Shown here piece by piece: positions 10,765 through 22,193 of a DNA stretch of 64,000 bases; within the stretch, counting starts at the first letter, position 1, and every line of letters starts with the position of its first letter. The stretch comes from Cyathus striatus (lineage: Eukaryota; Basidiomycota; Agaricomycetes; Agaricales; Nidulariaceae), in NCBI GenBank assembly GCA_025738555.1, contig JAOVFP010000019.1, positions 2,501,759-2,565,758 of the forward strand, written 5' to 3'. The translations under genes were made by a program, and so were the position numbers. The notes under the pieces were generated by a model. It was not told the DNA's origin, searched no databases, and worked only from the letters and a program-made list of their open reading frames with translations.

Positions 10765-11640
10765 GTGTCGATGTGTGTCTTGTTAAAAGAGAGCGATTGC
10801 ATGATCATTCCAGGCGAGTGATTCGTAGTCTCATGCCAGGTTCAAGAAAATGTGCGTTGTCTGGACGCAAGAAATTCAGATGATATACTGGGTATTATTG
10901 GAGAGCGAGAGGCGACTATTTAGGGATCTAAGGGATGGTTGGAAGATGTTGGATGGCTTGTCCTCACTTGAAACGAGAGGAGTGGGAATTTATCGGTTGG
11001 AGTAAAATTCGGGAAGGGATCGTTGAGCCTGGTTACGACTTACGTAGAGCGCTTACAGACTCGCGACATTGACGGGACGGATAGCTCATTCGACGCGCGA
11101 TGCTTTCTTGGGATAGACGAAGTACGAGAACTAGATACATCGTTGAAGAGAGAGCTGGGATAGTTGAGATAGCAGATTTGTGGATTATGAAGGATAATTG
11201 TGGTGTAGATTGATAGGGAAGTGGTAATAGCGTATAAGAGCCGTTGACAAGAGGCAGCAGTATCGTTTGTATGTTTATCCGTACACTTAGAATTGGTAAA
11301 GGGACATATCATCACAGCGTCGAACGTATTACTTATAAGTAGACTCGCGAAATAAACGTGGAACAGTGAGGAGGGATGAGGAGGACGAAGAGCGTTTACA
11401 CTTGATCCACATGCAAATGGAAAAATGATTCCGTGGGATGCGTATAAATAGCCTGAGATTAGAGATAAGTAAATTATTGGCGTCGGCGGCGTGTGGAGTG
11501 GTTGCGATTTTGGATGTTGGAGAGGATGGAAGATGCTGTTGAGCAGTGCAGCTGTGATAGGGTGGTGTTGGACTGTGATATATTACCATCGAGCGATACG
11601 CTTGTCTTGAGGTTAAGCTACACCATTGCAGAGTCTAGAG
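10765..11640 (-). repeat. Dispersed repeat R2, copy 1
   Basis: On the minus strand this matches parts of 31839-32310 and 46370-47285. Shared blocks include CATCCTCTCCAACATC (near 11530), the TATA-like CAGGCTATTTATAC (near 11440), and GTCTGTAAGCGCTCTAC (near 11050). A further shared word, GCAATCGCTCTCTTTTAAC (10783-10801), lies at the other end compared with the 46-kb copy, so the order is rearranged. It has no coding content. It could derive from an LTR or another promoter-bearing element. Confidence 0.5.
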
Positions 11641-11844
11641 AGCATAACTTCCATAGGGCCGCAAGCTTACGCATGATGAGAACAATAACCCGTTGCTAGC
11701 ATGAGAAACTGCAGTGAGCAAGATCTGAGATCTGATAACGTACCCCAGTCCCCCAAGTCACTCGCTGTCACTAGTTGACGCGTCACCGGTCACCGAACAC
11801 TTGGTCGTATTGATACAGTAATCTGAATCATTTGGCAGACCGTC
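11641..11844. other. Short spacer downstream of TPR-CHAT copy 3
   Basis: No gene is seen. From about 11830 the sequence joins the 3' flank shared by all three TPR-CHAT copies. Confidence 0.4.
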
Positions 11845-14800
11845 GTCATCCACGCCTCGAAACCCTACCTCCCATACTTGTCCTCCCTCCTAGCCTCCAA
11901 AGTCCATGGGGCGATGTGTGTTGTCTTTTTTGTGGTTTGGGGTAATTGGTTGATGTCGAAAAATCCACGGTTGAAGTTGGAAGGAAGGCTTTTGTCACCC
12001 GTCCCAGTCTCGCACGCCGAGAGAAATGCAAAGTCAGCCTTTGGTAGTTGCTTGCTGATGAGCGTTGACAGCTCAAGGTTCCCATCATGGAAGTAGAAAG
12101 CGCTTTTAGTGGGGTTCTTGGGATTTTGGATGGCATGGCACGCTAGGTGAATCCAATTACTCCCTTCCATGCCTTCCACGACTTTGTCTACAGTAGCTTT
12201 CATTCCCTCTAGATGTTCAACGGAAAGCCCAGAGGATTGTAACTTATTCTGTATATCCTTCCCTTCTTTGACAGTTTGTGGGAGGGCTAACATACCGGGA
12301 GTTTGAGGCTGCGTTACGATGAGGAGCTTTTCTAGCTTTCGGGGAGCATCTCGTTGTGCACAAGAGAAAATGGTGTTTAGCATTGGCGTATAGGAAGAAA
12401 TTACGTAGTCAGAAATTTTGCTCCCAAAGTATGCCTCATTGCCTGTATATATTCCCGCTGCATGAATCGGGAGAAATGCAAGCGGACCTGTTGCGCACCA
12501 CCAGATACGGGGAGGAATATGGGATGGCTGTAAATGGTGAGTGGTAGCCGCGCTACATTATTACTGTTAACTTACCTCAAGTTCCAGTGTAGTCATTATA
12601 GGTCTCACAACAAACACCCAGAGCTGAATCAAGATGTCTTCGAATGGGGGGTGCTTTTTTGAATTCGACGGTCGCCCACCCCGCGATCCCCGAGACCGAA
12701 TCTCATATTCAGCTAGCGACGAAATCAGTAATCGCCTGAGAGCCTCAGCTCGATCGTACGTCAAATCATCCAAAGGTATATGAACAATTTCCTGCGAATC
12801 CCGTCGAAGTGCTAGAGCATCGCAACGCACTGTATCAACATTGATGACAACCACCGTTCCACCCGGACGCTTCATTTCCAATAGTTTCGAAGCATTTGCA
12901 GGACGCAAAAAGTCTCCAAACCCTTCCAGTGTACGGACAATGCGCAACGTATCCTCCCATTTTTCAGCCAGATCTCGCTGCATACGTGCTTCAGCTTGTA
13001 CATTCGTCTTTTGATCCAAAGTCATACGATCAGCTTGCTTTGTACTACGTGAGCCAAGCTGATCCAACGCTTTCGAAATCCTTCTCAGCTCGTCCGCCAG
13101 ATCTGGGCGTACATCGTGTAAATCATCCACAGGAGTCCTGAAAGTGTTCAACTGATTCCAGACAATATTCCGTCCTTCCTCCAACCACTGTATCGCCAAA
13201 TCAAGCCGGTTCCACGAAATCGCAGTAGCAGCGGCCTCATTGACTAATGAAGACCACGTGCTAAGTGTGTGATGCCGCTCAGACACGGTCTCTCCCAGCC
13301 ATGCCACAGTAGGCAAAAGCTCAATGACTACACCATATCCATCTAACGCCACGGGTTCCTTCAATCGATTCAAGGCCCTTGCCCAATTCATCGCAGCACG
13401 AAGCCTTTGTGAAGCAATCCCAGTCAGATTCAATGCGGCACGCCGGTAAAGCTCGATGGCTTTACTGAGGTCAGCTACGCTGTCTTCTTTATGATATCGA
13501 TCTTCCAATATTCTAGCTAAAGCATTCAAAGATTTTGTATACAAAAAGTGCGTATCTGGCATCATTTCGTGTGCTCGTTCATGATACGATATGCAAGCAT
13601 CCAGATCAGCAAGATTATCTGTGCGCTGAAACCGAATCCAAGTTGCCCAAGTGAGATTTTGATATGCGGCCATTTCGAGCATAACAGTCCTTGCTGGGTG
13701 TTTAACCACTTCATTCAAGATGGAAATTGCTTCCTCGATATCGTCAAGGTCACCGGTGAGCAGGCAAATCTGCCCATGGAAGGTGGCGAGGGTATTCAGC
13801 TGTATGGGTTTGAGAGGATCATCTTGTTCAGTCAGCGACATACTCTCCGATAAAACTTCCATTGCCTCTTGCAGCAATGCAGGGTCCTTGGCTATCTCGG
13901 ACAAGTGTGTCAAAGCCGCGGAGAGATTAATAAGAATAATTGTCTTCGCCTTTCCCCTCTCGTTCTTTACCATTATCCTGGCCTTTCGGAAAGTCGCAAC
14001 AGCTTCAGTTATATCATCCAGGCTATTCCTAGCCAGAGACTGCGAATAATACGCTTTTCTAAGACTCAACAAATTAATATGCAATGGAGCGTGCCTATCG
14101 AGCGTAGCTTGCATCGCGGCCTGCTGGACTGACACTGCTTTGTCGATATCTGCGAAATTACCTGTGAGCTCAAACCGTTCAAGGAGACAATTTCCCAAGC
14201 TGTTCAAGTGCATATGGAGAGACGAATCCGATTTACTTATATCCACAGCATCTCGAAGAACACGTACAGCCTCCTCAAGCGCCTCCGCATCCCCATTCAA
14301 CATAAACACACGAAACAATGCGTCCCCCAGGATGCTGAGACGTATGGACATCCCTGTTGACTCTTTCGGTGTCCTATAAACGGCGTCCTGGAGAATTTCT
14401 ACACCCTTGTACAAATCATTATGATTTCCAGTATGCTCGTATCGCAAACAGTACGCGCCTCCAAGTTCTTTTAGCCGTGCAGGAACATTGGGATGATCGG
14501 GTGGCGTCTTCTCCAAAGCATCGCCTAAAGCAGAAATAGCGTTGTTAATATCCTCTGCATGCCCAGCTCTCTCAAAGCGACTGTAGAGCACAATCCCAAT
14601 AGCGCTCAGTGTAGTCGGGAGGAACTCGTGATCAGAAGGACTCCGACTCAAAGCCTCCTCCAACAGCGTCAGCATATTATCTATGGTATCCATATTGCCC
14701 GTTTCATAGCAAACACACGTATACGTCTGCGCAATCTGATGCAAATTCCCCGGGATATCCTCCGAAGTCACTTTGAACGATTCCTGTAAAACTGCAATTA

Positions 14801-15553
14801 CCTCCTCTATATCCTCCACCGACCTCGTCAGCCGATACCTACTCAACAACAAACCCGCAAAATACACATGATATTTTGCATCTTCAGAAAGACGAAGAAT
14901 CTCCGACTCCCTATGATTCTCAATCGCCCTATCGATATCCGCTAACTCGCCTGTGCACTGAAACCGAAAAAGCCACACAGTGCTCAACGTCCCCCGACCC
15001 GAGCCAGTCGTAATCTCGGTATCAGGCACAAGATCTAGCGACTTCTCACCAAATTCCAACGTTGCATCGATATCCTTCAGATCCTTCGTATGTTGCGCCA
15101 GATTAAACATCAAAAATCTCAACTGCCTCGCCATATCCGCATAATTCCCACCCTCACTTCGCGTCACCTCCAACGCCTCCTTCTGCGCCTCAACAGCCTC
15201 TCTGATATCATTCACCTTCCCCGTCTTCTTAAACCTTCTGTAAAGAAGCGTAGAAAGATGAAACAGCTCTGCACCGTGTACTTGGCGTTTTGCATCCGCC
15301 ACACGCGAAGTCTGCAACGAAATCGCCTCGTCAATCTCCTTCATACCATCCAATAACACAAAGCAATCCTCCAAAGCACTAATCAACCGCCCCAAGCGCA
15401 TGCCAGCCTCGAGGTGTCCCTCAGGTGTCAACGCAAGCGCACGACGATATCCCTCAATAGCCCTATCCGCATCATCGGGGTTCTTCGTCGCCTTCGCTCG
15501 GGCGAAGTACAAATTGGCCAAATCCGTAATCCGGCGAGGTTTGATCGCATCTA

Positions 15554-17502
15554 TGAAGTTCCAAGTGTTGAAAAAGTCGCCGCCGCCGTAAATCGGTTGC
15601 CGTCGCCGTAAATTGATTGTGCCGTATCTACAAGGTGCCGTATCCAGACTGTAACTTCAAAATTTCATGTTTTCTGTACTTTTTCGATGTCATTACATAC
15701 TATTCATGTAAGTTTCTCATAACTACATTGTATAGGACCATTGAAGCTCTTATATACCATGTAAATTGAACTTCAATCTAACCTTCTCTCGATACGGATG
15801 GAATTCCCACGTTTCGATGAAGCGAGCATACACATAAAATATCGTGCATTTGCTCACTCGTTATGACCTATTTGAGTCTATGGATATATGTGTAACAATA
15901 TGAGTAGTGTTTCAGCACGCACCACTGAGACTTGTAATAGGTACATAAATATCACAATGTAATCTCAATATCATTTGAAATTAGTTATCCATTCCTTTTC
16001 TATTTTTTCGTTCCGAAAGTCATTCCAATCCAACTATAGTTCTAATTTTAATTACATTGTAGCTCAGTTGTAGCTTACTTAATGTTCTGTACATTTCCCT
16101 CTACGCAAAGCAATATATGAACGCTATTGTACTTGCAGAACTTCTTCCACTTCTCCATTTAGTTTTACTTAATTTCGTTACAATTAGCCGTAAAGGAGCA
16201 CTGATAAAGAGCTCAGTTAATAAATGCATGCAGATATTTCCGTGCACGCTCAAAGTCTGCACATGGAAATCCGACCCTGAGCGTGAATAATATGTTAGGG
16301 AGCATGATGCAATATACTATCATAAATATACCAGTATCCTAAATATATACTTTACTACTGCATGATCTTATGGTCTAGCTTAAAAGCGCGTAAATATTAC
16401 ATTGAAATCCATGCTCAAGTTAATTTATTTGAGCGTGCGTGAAAGTTATAGTTACTATTGGTGTTCACGCACAGATATAATATTCACACTCGCGGTCCAT
16501 TTAAATGGGGTTGAGCGTGAGCGTGATTGAATAAAATATAATATAAATATTGTAGAGGCAGAAGGGTGTGTTGATGCCTAAACAAAAAAATAATTTAGCG
16601 AGTCGGTGAATATCTGTACGACCTTGGATGTTCTAAGGTGTCGAGAAAGGGGGACCATTGTTTATTCCATTGAGAAGAAGTAGATACATGATTTTAAAGA
16701 AAATTAGAATAAAGAAAATACTTAACAAGGAATATCTTGTAAAACGAAAATTAAATATGTTGAGATCGTAGATTACGCAAGGAAAAAGGATAAGTTTGAA
16801 ACATAGAGCATACCAACTAATTGAAAGAAAATTGTAAAGTAAAATTTGGGGGAGGGAGACATAGGGTAATGACGGCCTTCAGTAAACTATTTTGTGGCAT
16901 TCAGCGGGACTTGGTAGCACGGGATACTGACGATCTTGAGTCCTGCTGTATAATAGCGGCTTTGAGGGCAATGCAGGATTGTCGGCGTAGGAGGGGGAAT
17001 GAGAAAGAGAGAGAGAGAGAGAGCGCGCGCGCGAACACGAACACGAACAAACGCGTCGACGCACGCATCAGCTGATTACGTAATGAAAATAAAGCTCGCC
17101 TGCTTATGATAACGAAATTAGTAAAACCTTCAGTTTTGTAGTGCAGGCTCGAGAGGGTGTACTGTATTCAAGGAATTTAAAGCGCTACATAACTGAAACA
17201 TTTATTTGGCATTCTCAGTACCCTTTCGGAAGGCAGAAGAGTACAGAGAAGAGCGTGGGAATTAAGTTTCAGATGATAAGAACATAGAGAAAAGAATAAA
17301 AATAGTGTGAATAGCGGTATCTAAAGGCACTACATGCTATGTAACACATATTATATTTATTGCTACACCAAAAGAGTAGAAATATTAGGCAATTACAGCA
17401 ATCCAGTTTAGATACGGCACCGTTGTAGATGCGGCACAATCAATTTACGGCGACGGCAACCGATTTACGGCGGCGGCGACTTTTTCAACACTTGGAACTT
17501 CA
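15554..17502. mobile_element. 1.95-kb terminal-inverted-repeat element without transposase
   Basis: The ends are inverted repeats of about 98 bp, the outer 71 bp identical, starting TGAAGTTCCAAGTGTTG. The flanks read TA on both sides (15552-15553 and 17503-17504), which would fit a TA-target element such as mariner, but the loss of about 400 bp of host gene at the site weakens that reading. The repeats contain direct sub-repeats (CCGTAAAT twice, TGCCGTATC twice). The interior is AT-rich. Part of it (16230-16540) matches the GAGCGTGA element at 36437-38690, so a nested piece is likely. The only open frame of note (16821-17075) ends in a low-complexity tract. No transposase is visible. Confidence 0.82.
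17003..17052. repeat. GA/CG/AACACG microsatellite
   Basis: Runs of GA (about ten units) pass into CG (about five units) and then AACACG-type units. It lies inside the 1.95-kb element. Confidence 0.8.
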
Positions 17503-18798
17503 TACAGATGCCCTAGGATGCGAGCGAGCTTCGGTGAACATCTCAATGGCCTTTTCGATATCGCCCATATCCGCCGAATATTGAAACCTCAAAAGGTACA
17601 TAGACGCCGTGTCAAAGAGGACAGTGAGCACAGCCGGATGATCAGGCTTCAACAATCTAACCACTTCCTCCTGGGACTTGGCCATCTCCTCAAAATCACC
17701 CTCTTTCGCGAATACGTCGTACCTCTCCTGCAACGAACCAAAAAGAAGCAAAAGGACCTGCATCTTCATCTCATTCCCAGAATCTCGATACCCCCGAACA
17801 AGCTCTAATGCGTTGCGGAAGAACGAAATTGAAAAATTGATATCATAGAGGTCGTTAGTGATATGGAAGAGTTGTTTCGAGAGCAGACCGAGTTGTATAC
17901 TTTTTGCTATTTTTTCGGGGTTGGAGTCTGGGATATTCCGCAAAGAGCTGTATAAAGATGTTAAGGCGCGTGAGATTTCTGGTTGTGTTTTGAGCGTCGA
18001 GAAAAAGTCTGTGCTTGGGAAGGAACTCAAAGTTGAGTAGGACGTATTGTCTTCCTTTCCTAAGATGGGTGTTAGTTTGCGAGAGTGGCGAAGCGTGGAG
18101 ACGTACGGCATATCGTGGCTGACATTTGAATTGGTGGATTTGTATCTGGGAATGTAAAGTACAAGTCTAAGGTACCATGAGTATGCGAATATGCAGTGTT
18201 CACGAAACAACGTACCTCCAACGAGCTCTTCCCTGGTAAACACCATTGTATTCGACACTTTATCGTCAACAAGTACCGAAAACGATACAGATTTCCATTC
18301 TCCATTCCTACGATCCTCTTAGTAGCAACAAACACAAAGAATCACGGAGGAAACGTACAAGTGAATATCATTCATCTTCCACTTTCCCTCGTCATCTACG
18401 AGTGTAACCAACGTAGGTTCATGGTCGTCTATTTCCCATATCAATACCACCTTTACATCCGCGAGGAATGGGGCGAATGAGATATCTGTACATGCATCAG
18501 CTGGGGAAAGAAGAAGAAACGAGGAAGACGGACTGGTAAGTTTGATTATAGACTCGGACTGGTCTTCGTTCATCGCGTATGCGTATGTGTATGTTATTAT
18601 TGCTCGTGAAACTGATGTGGTACTTTATCTGCTGCTTTGTGTTCTTTTACTCTCCAGGGGTTTCGTGGTATTGTGTAGTTCAGCCCTAGAAGGAGTTCTT
18701 TGCTCTTCTCCCTAGCTTAAGGTTCCTTGATTCGTTGCAAATTGGTGATAGGGGAAAGAATGATCGTGGAAAATGCGATGATGACTGACGCGGGTGCT

Positions 18799-18826
18799 CT
18801 ATATATAAGGGTGGAGTATAAAAGGG
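18799..18826 (-). promoter_or_regulatory. TATA-like tract upstream of TPR-CHAT copy 3
   Basis: CTATATATAAGGG and TATAAAAGGG lie about 240 bp upstream of the copy 3 start. The same tract sits at the matching position upstream of intact copy 2, so the promoter was duplicated with the gene. Confidence 0.35.
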
Positions 18827-18902
18827 TCAAGGATAAGGATCAGAATAGATCCTATGATTCGGGCGTGCATGACGGATATTGTCCTGATATGAATGATTGA
18901 TT

Positions 18903-18927
18903 CCCACTACCTTTTAAGGTAGTTGGG
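18903..18927. repeat. Palindromic element end CCCACTACC-TTTTAA-GGTAGTTGGG
   Basis: This inverted repeat begins where the 5' flank of copy 3 stops matching that of copy 2. It matches the palindrome at 4096-4120, including about 50 bases beyond it. Confidence 0.5.
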
Positions 18928-19079
18928 TTATAGGGAGATCGCGGTCGGGATCTCACTTTCTAGTAATCTGATTGGCCGAAGCCCCGTCACACTCTGTGAT
19001 TGGTTGAATACGGTTGTTCAGAGCCCTTTGATTTCGGTGAGTTCTTTCTTGTTGGGGGATGTGGTAGGAGTTGATACAT

Positions 19080-20360
19080 GATGGTGTGTTATTTTGTGTG
19101 TAGAATAGGACGTCACCCAAGCCCCCTCTGCTCGCCTCCTCGACCTTCCGCCTTCCTGCATCACGATGTCAAGGACACCACAACATCCAGCTCCCCCTCC
19201 CTGCTTGCGTTACGACGAAGATGCAAATGTCTTTGCAACCTCGTCAACGCCTTGCCAACCACTGCTCGACCTCTTCCACAACTGTACCACGGATACCATG
19301 CAGATCCTCTCTTTGAACTGCAACGAACCGAAGACCTCCATCCCACACTCAACCGCCACCTCCAACACATAATCCTGCACACACACGCAGGCGTGGTTGG
19401 TGGACCAAACTACTCGGTCCACCTCCCCCATTGCCCTCAATCTCCCTGCTCGCACATCTTCCAAGAAGACAGGTGGCTAAACAGCAGCATGCGAACGAAG
19501 CCACAGAGGATTCCTCCGCCCCCACACGGATTGTCCCCTTCATCCCCTGTCGTGTCCACCCATCATCACCACATCATCGACATCCAGACATAACAACACC
19601 ATTGACTTCTCAACCACCACCTCCAATGCCCCTGCCCGCCAGGACAACAGCGATCTCTACCCAATGTCAACCACCACCCACCACCACTGCCACGATCAAC
19701 CGTTTTCGCGCCCCTGCTATCCAGCATCCACCGCTACCTCCGTGACTTCTTCCACTACCCCATACTCCACCATCCACCCTAGCCTGCACATGCAAGGGAT
19801 TGGTACGAGTTCACGATGCTCGGTGTTCTTCACAGCTGGATAAAGGCTTCATGAACACGGTATGTCCACGCACACTTGATTAGTTTTCACTTCTCACCTA
19901 CTTTTCGGTCCACAGCTCTACAACTTGACACCTAAAGCATCCTCTTCACCGTTTGGCCATCGTATCCAACCAACCGTGGCAGTAGTAAAAGTTGTATAGT
20001 TCTCATTGGTGTCATTGGCGGAAGTGGTTTCATTCACCACCTCTATCACCACATCGTCCTCAATGCGATGTTTCGCGTCGCCTGGCCCACCCCACATCCC
20101 CTACTGCGTCATATCCGCCATCTAGCACCACCATTGTTCCTTGTCATATCGACGTGTCGGTGGCGTGGTCACGATTCGCCGCGGGGTTCTTTACCCCCTT
20201 CCTCCTCCACTTCTCCCTCCTCATCCCAGCACGGTGGCGGTCTCGGCCACCACTGCCACCTCAGCTTGGTCTCGTGCCCACGACTGTCATCACCTCAACA
20301 TGCCGTCCCTTTCGCTAGTTCCCCACATCCACCTCCACCTCCGATTGTTGCACACCGCTG
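19080..20360. repeat. C-rich dispersed repeat, low-complexity coding-like frames
   Basis: The + strand is rich in CCACC, CATCACC and CCTCC words and keeps several frames open by composition alone. Part of it (about 20240-20330) matches the reverse complement of 48650-48770 (shared word GGTCTCGT and flanks). The beginning resembles the subtelomeric units GACGAAGA..GCC..CCCCTCC of 52-61 kb. I do not regard the open frames as genes. Confidence 0.5.
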
Positions 20361-20385
20361 AGTGTTCTAGGAGATAATGTCGTAG

Positions 20386-20858
20386 GTAGATGTGAAGATT
20401 ACCGCTTGTGATATGAGGTTTAAAGGTGTAATGAAGACTATGATGTGTGTTAATCATAGGTTCGATCTACACAAACTCTTACTGATTTTTCATACAGTTG
20501 TTGTCCGAACGCAGCATACTACTTCGACCTACCCACATTCTCCATCCACCTCCACGCCATAAGACAAAGTTCCCCAGGCGACGAAATAACAATCTCCTAC
20601 GTACCACTCGATAGTGCCGCCTCCGATCGCGCTGTCCATCCAACAAAGCACTATGCCATACCCCCCTGCACACCCACATGCTGCACGAACCCCTCCTCAC
20701 ATACACTCCGCACAAGCATATCAAGCAAAGCCCAAGCACTCCAAAGTCACATGTACGAAACCTGCACCAGAATCGAAAAAACAGTCCAATGCGTGCTCGT
20801 CACCAATTTAAATATAACCGACACACCGGATGAAATGGCTAATATACGAAAAACGTAA
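20386..20858 (+). pseudogene. SET-domain (SMYD-like) gene fragment
   Basis: Two exons, 20386-20459 and 20498-20858, join across a GT-AG intron so that the SET motif NHSC is formed exactly at the junction, followed by CPNAAYYFD. Next come GDEITISYVPL, the SET motif that binds the cofactor edge, and a post-SET-like Cys cluster (CTPTCC). In SET proteins this region binds S-adenosylmethionine and lysine substrate. The N-terminal half of the SET domain and any MYND finger are not seen upstream; the upstream sequence is repeat. A further open frame, 20874-21119, may be a C-terminal remnant. It is probably a truncated gene. Confidence 0.6.
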
Positions 20859-20873
20859 CTCGCTGCGAAGGCT

Positions 20874-21119
20874 TTGGTGTGTGATATGAAGAGGTTTGGA
20901 ATTAAGGGGTGTATGTCGTATGTGATCTTGGTGAGGACTACGTGTTATTGTACTGCGCTTTCGTTTTCGAGGAATCCGGGGGCTGAGATGAGGGCTGTGG
21001 ATAATAAGGTTAGGAGGTTTAGGGTCTTTGCGGGGGACGTTGTGAAAGCGCTTTTAGGGGAGGGGGCGGAGGAGTTTAGGGTGCTTGTGCTTGAGAATGA
21101 GATGTATGGCGTTGTGTGA
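20874..21119 (+). CDS. Open frame downstream of the SET fragment, unknown
   Basis: An 81-codon frame has coding-like composition (KVRRFRVFAGDVVKALLGEG near its end). It lies 16 bases after the stop of the SET fragment in the same orientation. It could be the former C-terminal exon of that gene, but I could not show a join. No known domain was recognised. Confidence 0.3.
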   Translation: MVCDMKRFGIKGCMSYVILVRTTCYCTALSFSRNPGAEMRAVDNKVRRFRVFAGDVVKALLGEGAEEFRVLVLENEMYGVV

Positions 21120-22193
21120 TGTTGGTTGGGCGTTTTATTGTTTCGGAATTTTGAGAGGATGAAAGACCGCGATTGTAGGTCCATGTGTGGGCGCACTTGA
21201 GCGGGATTAGCGTTCTTCTAACTTAAGTTGAACAATGAAAAGTACTCATACTGTGCACTATACAATTATAGACTCGGCATCTTGGGTATTAGTTTACATG
21301 GACAGCAGAGATGTAAATGAGAATTGTTGTTTTTAGTGGACTATGTTACGATGGCGACGTACTTATCTTATACCCGCATCAACGCCCACTGCCCCAAGCT
21401 GGGGGTGTCGATAGCGCCGTTTAAGGCAGTAGCTGAGTTTGTCATTATCTAGTAGTAACCAACGTTGTATACTTTCCCACGGGGGATAAATGTCAAGATA
21501 AAGAGCATTCTAGAAAATTAAAACAAACTACGCTGGCAATTCACTCCACTGCGAGTAAGTATGTACATTACTGCAGTACCTCGGCGCATCTTTCGGCGCC
21601 CAGGCAAATTCTAGTGCTGTGTAATCATGGACTTGTCGTCTTGAGAATTTGTTGACAAGGGTGGCGAGATGAGCAACAATGCTGTTCTTCAACGGACGGT
21701 GCTACGAAGGTGATGTATTTAACTCGTCATAATTTTTGATGTTCTGAGCCTTGGATGTCGTTAATGGCAGTTAACGCAGCTCGTTTTTCAACACTTCACT
21801 GGTAATTCTTGGGCAATTAATGCGGCCCACGGGTACACTGCTAAGTATTGCACAACGAAAAAATGAGAAGCCACCTCGAGGCGCCTTCCGACAGGTTTAT
21901 AATGGGACTCCTTTTGAAGAGGAGGAATACTGCTTGGTGGTATCCTCTCGACGAAGCACGCAAATGAGGTGAACTGAGGGGGAATGCGAAGCTGTATTCT
22001 TAGAGGGTACGTATGTATGACACATGTGTAGCTAGCGAGACAAGGTCATGTGAACTACAGCATGTAAGTAGTGAGGTGGCGCCGCGGCGGTAATGAAAAT
22101 GAACGAAATCTGCATTTTGTAATGCAGGCAGAGCACCTGCTCTACACTTTAGCGATATTTCAGCCGGTTACAAGAACGTTTAAATAGCACCCA
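21120..22193. other. Intergenic region with one short dispersed repeat
   Basis: There is no gene. At about 22040-22145 the reverse complement matches the insertion in TPR-CHAT copy 1 (GTAGAGCAGG..TCTGCCTGCATTAC). The rest shows only short frames. Confidence 0.5.

Larger units (their letters stand above)
11865..18573 (-). pseudogene. TPR-CHAT protein, copy 3 (transposon-split, C-terminally truncated)
   Basis: This is a near-full copy of the gene at 45318-40015. It begins with ATG at 18573 and the same first exon and intron. It is open to 17508, where a 1,949-bp inverted-repeat element (15554-17502) has replaced about 400 bp of the gene (equivalent to 43847-44252). It then resumes and is open from 15521 to 12567, a long run of TPR units, followed by the conserved GTAAGT intron and the CHAT start. 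The CHAT region keeps the His (LACHA) and Cys (SACETG) motifs but a deletion just after fuses it to its own 3' flank, giving an unrelated tail that stops at 11865. The WVPFIHFGI end is lost. It cannot make a normal protein, though a 984-codon TPR frame remains open. Confidence 0.87.

Noticed and set aside
16821..17075. Possible transposase frame inside the 1.95-kb element
   Set aside because: It is only 84 codons, ends in the GA/CG microsatellite, and has no transposase motif.
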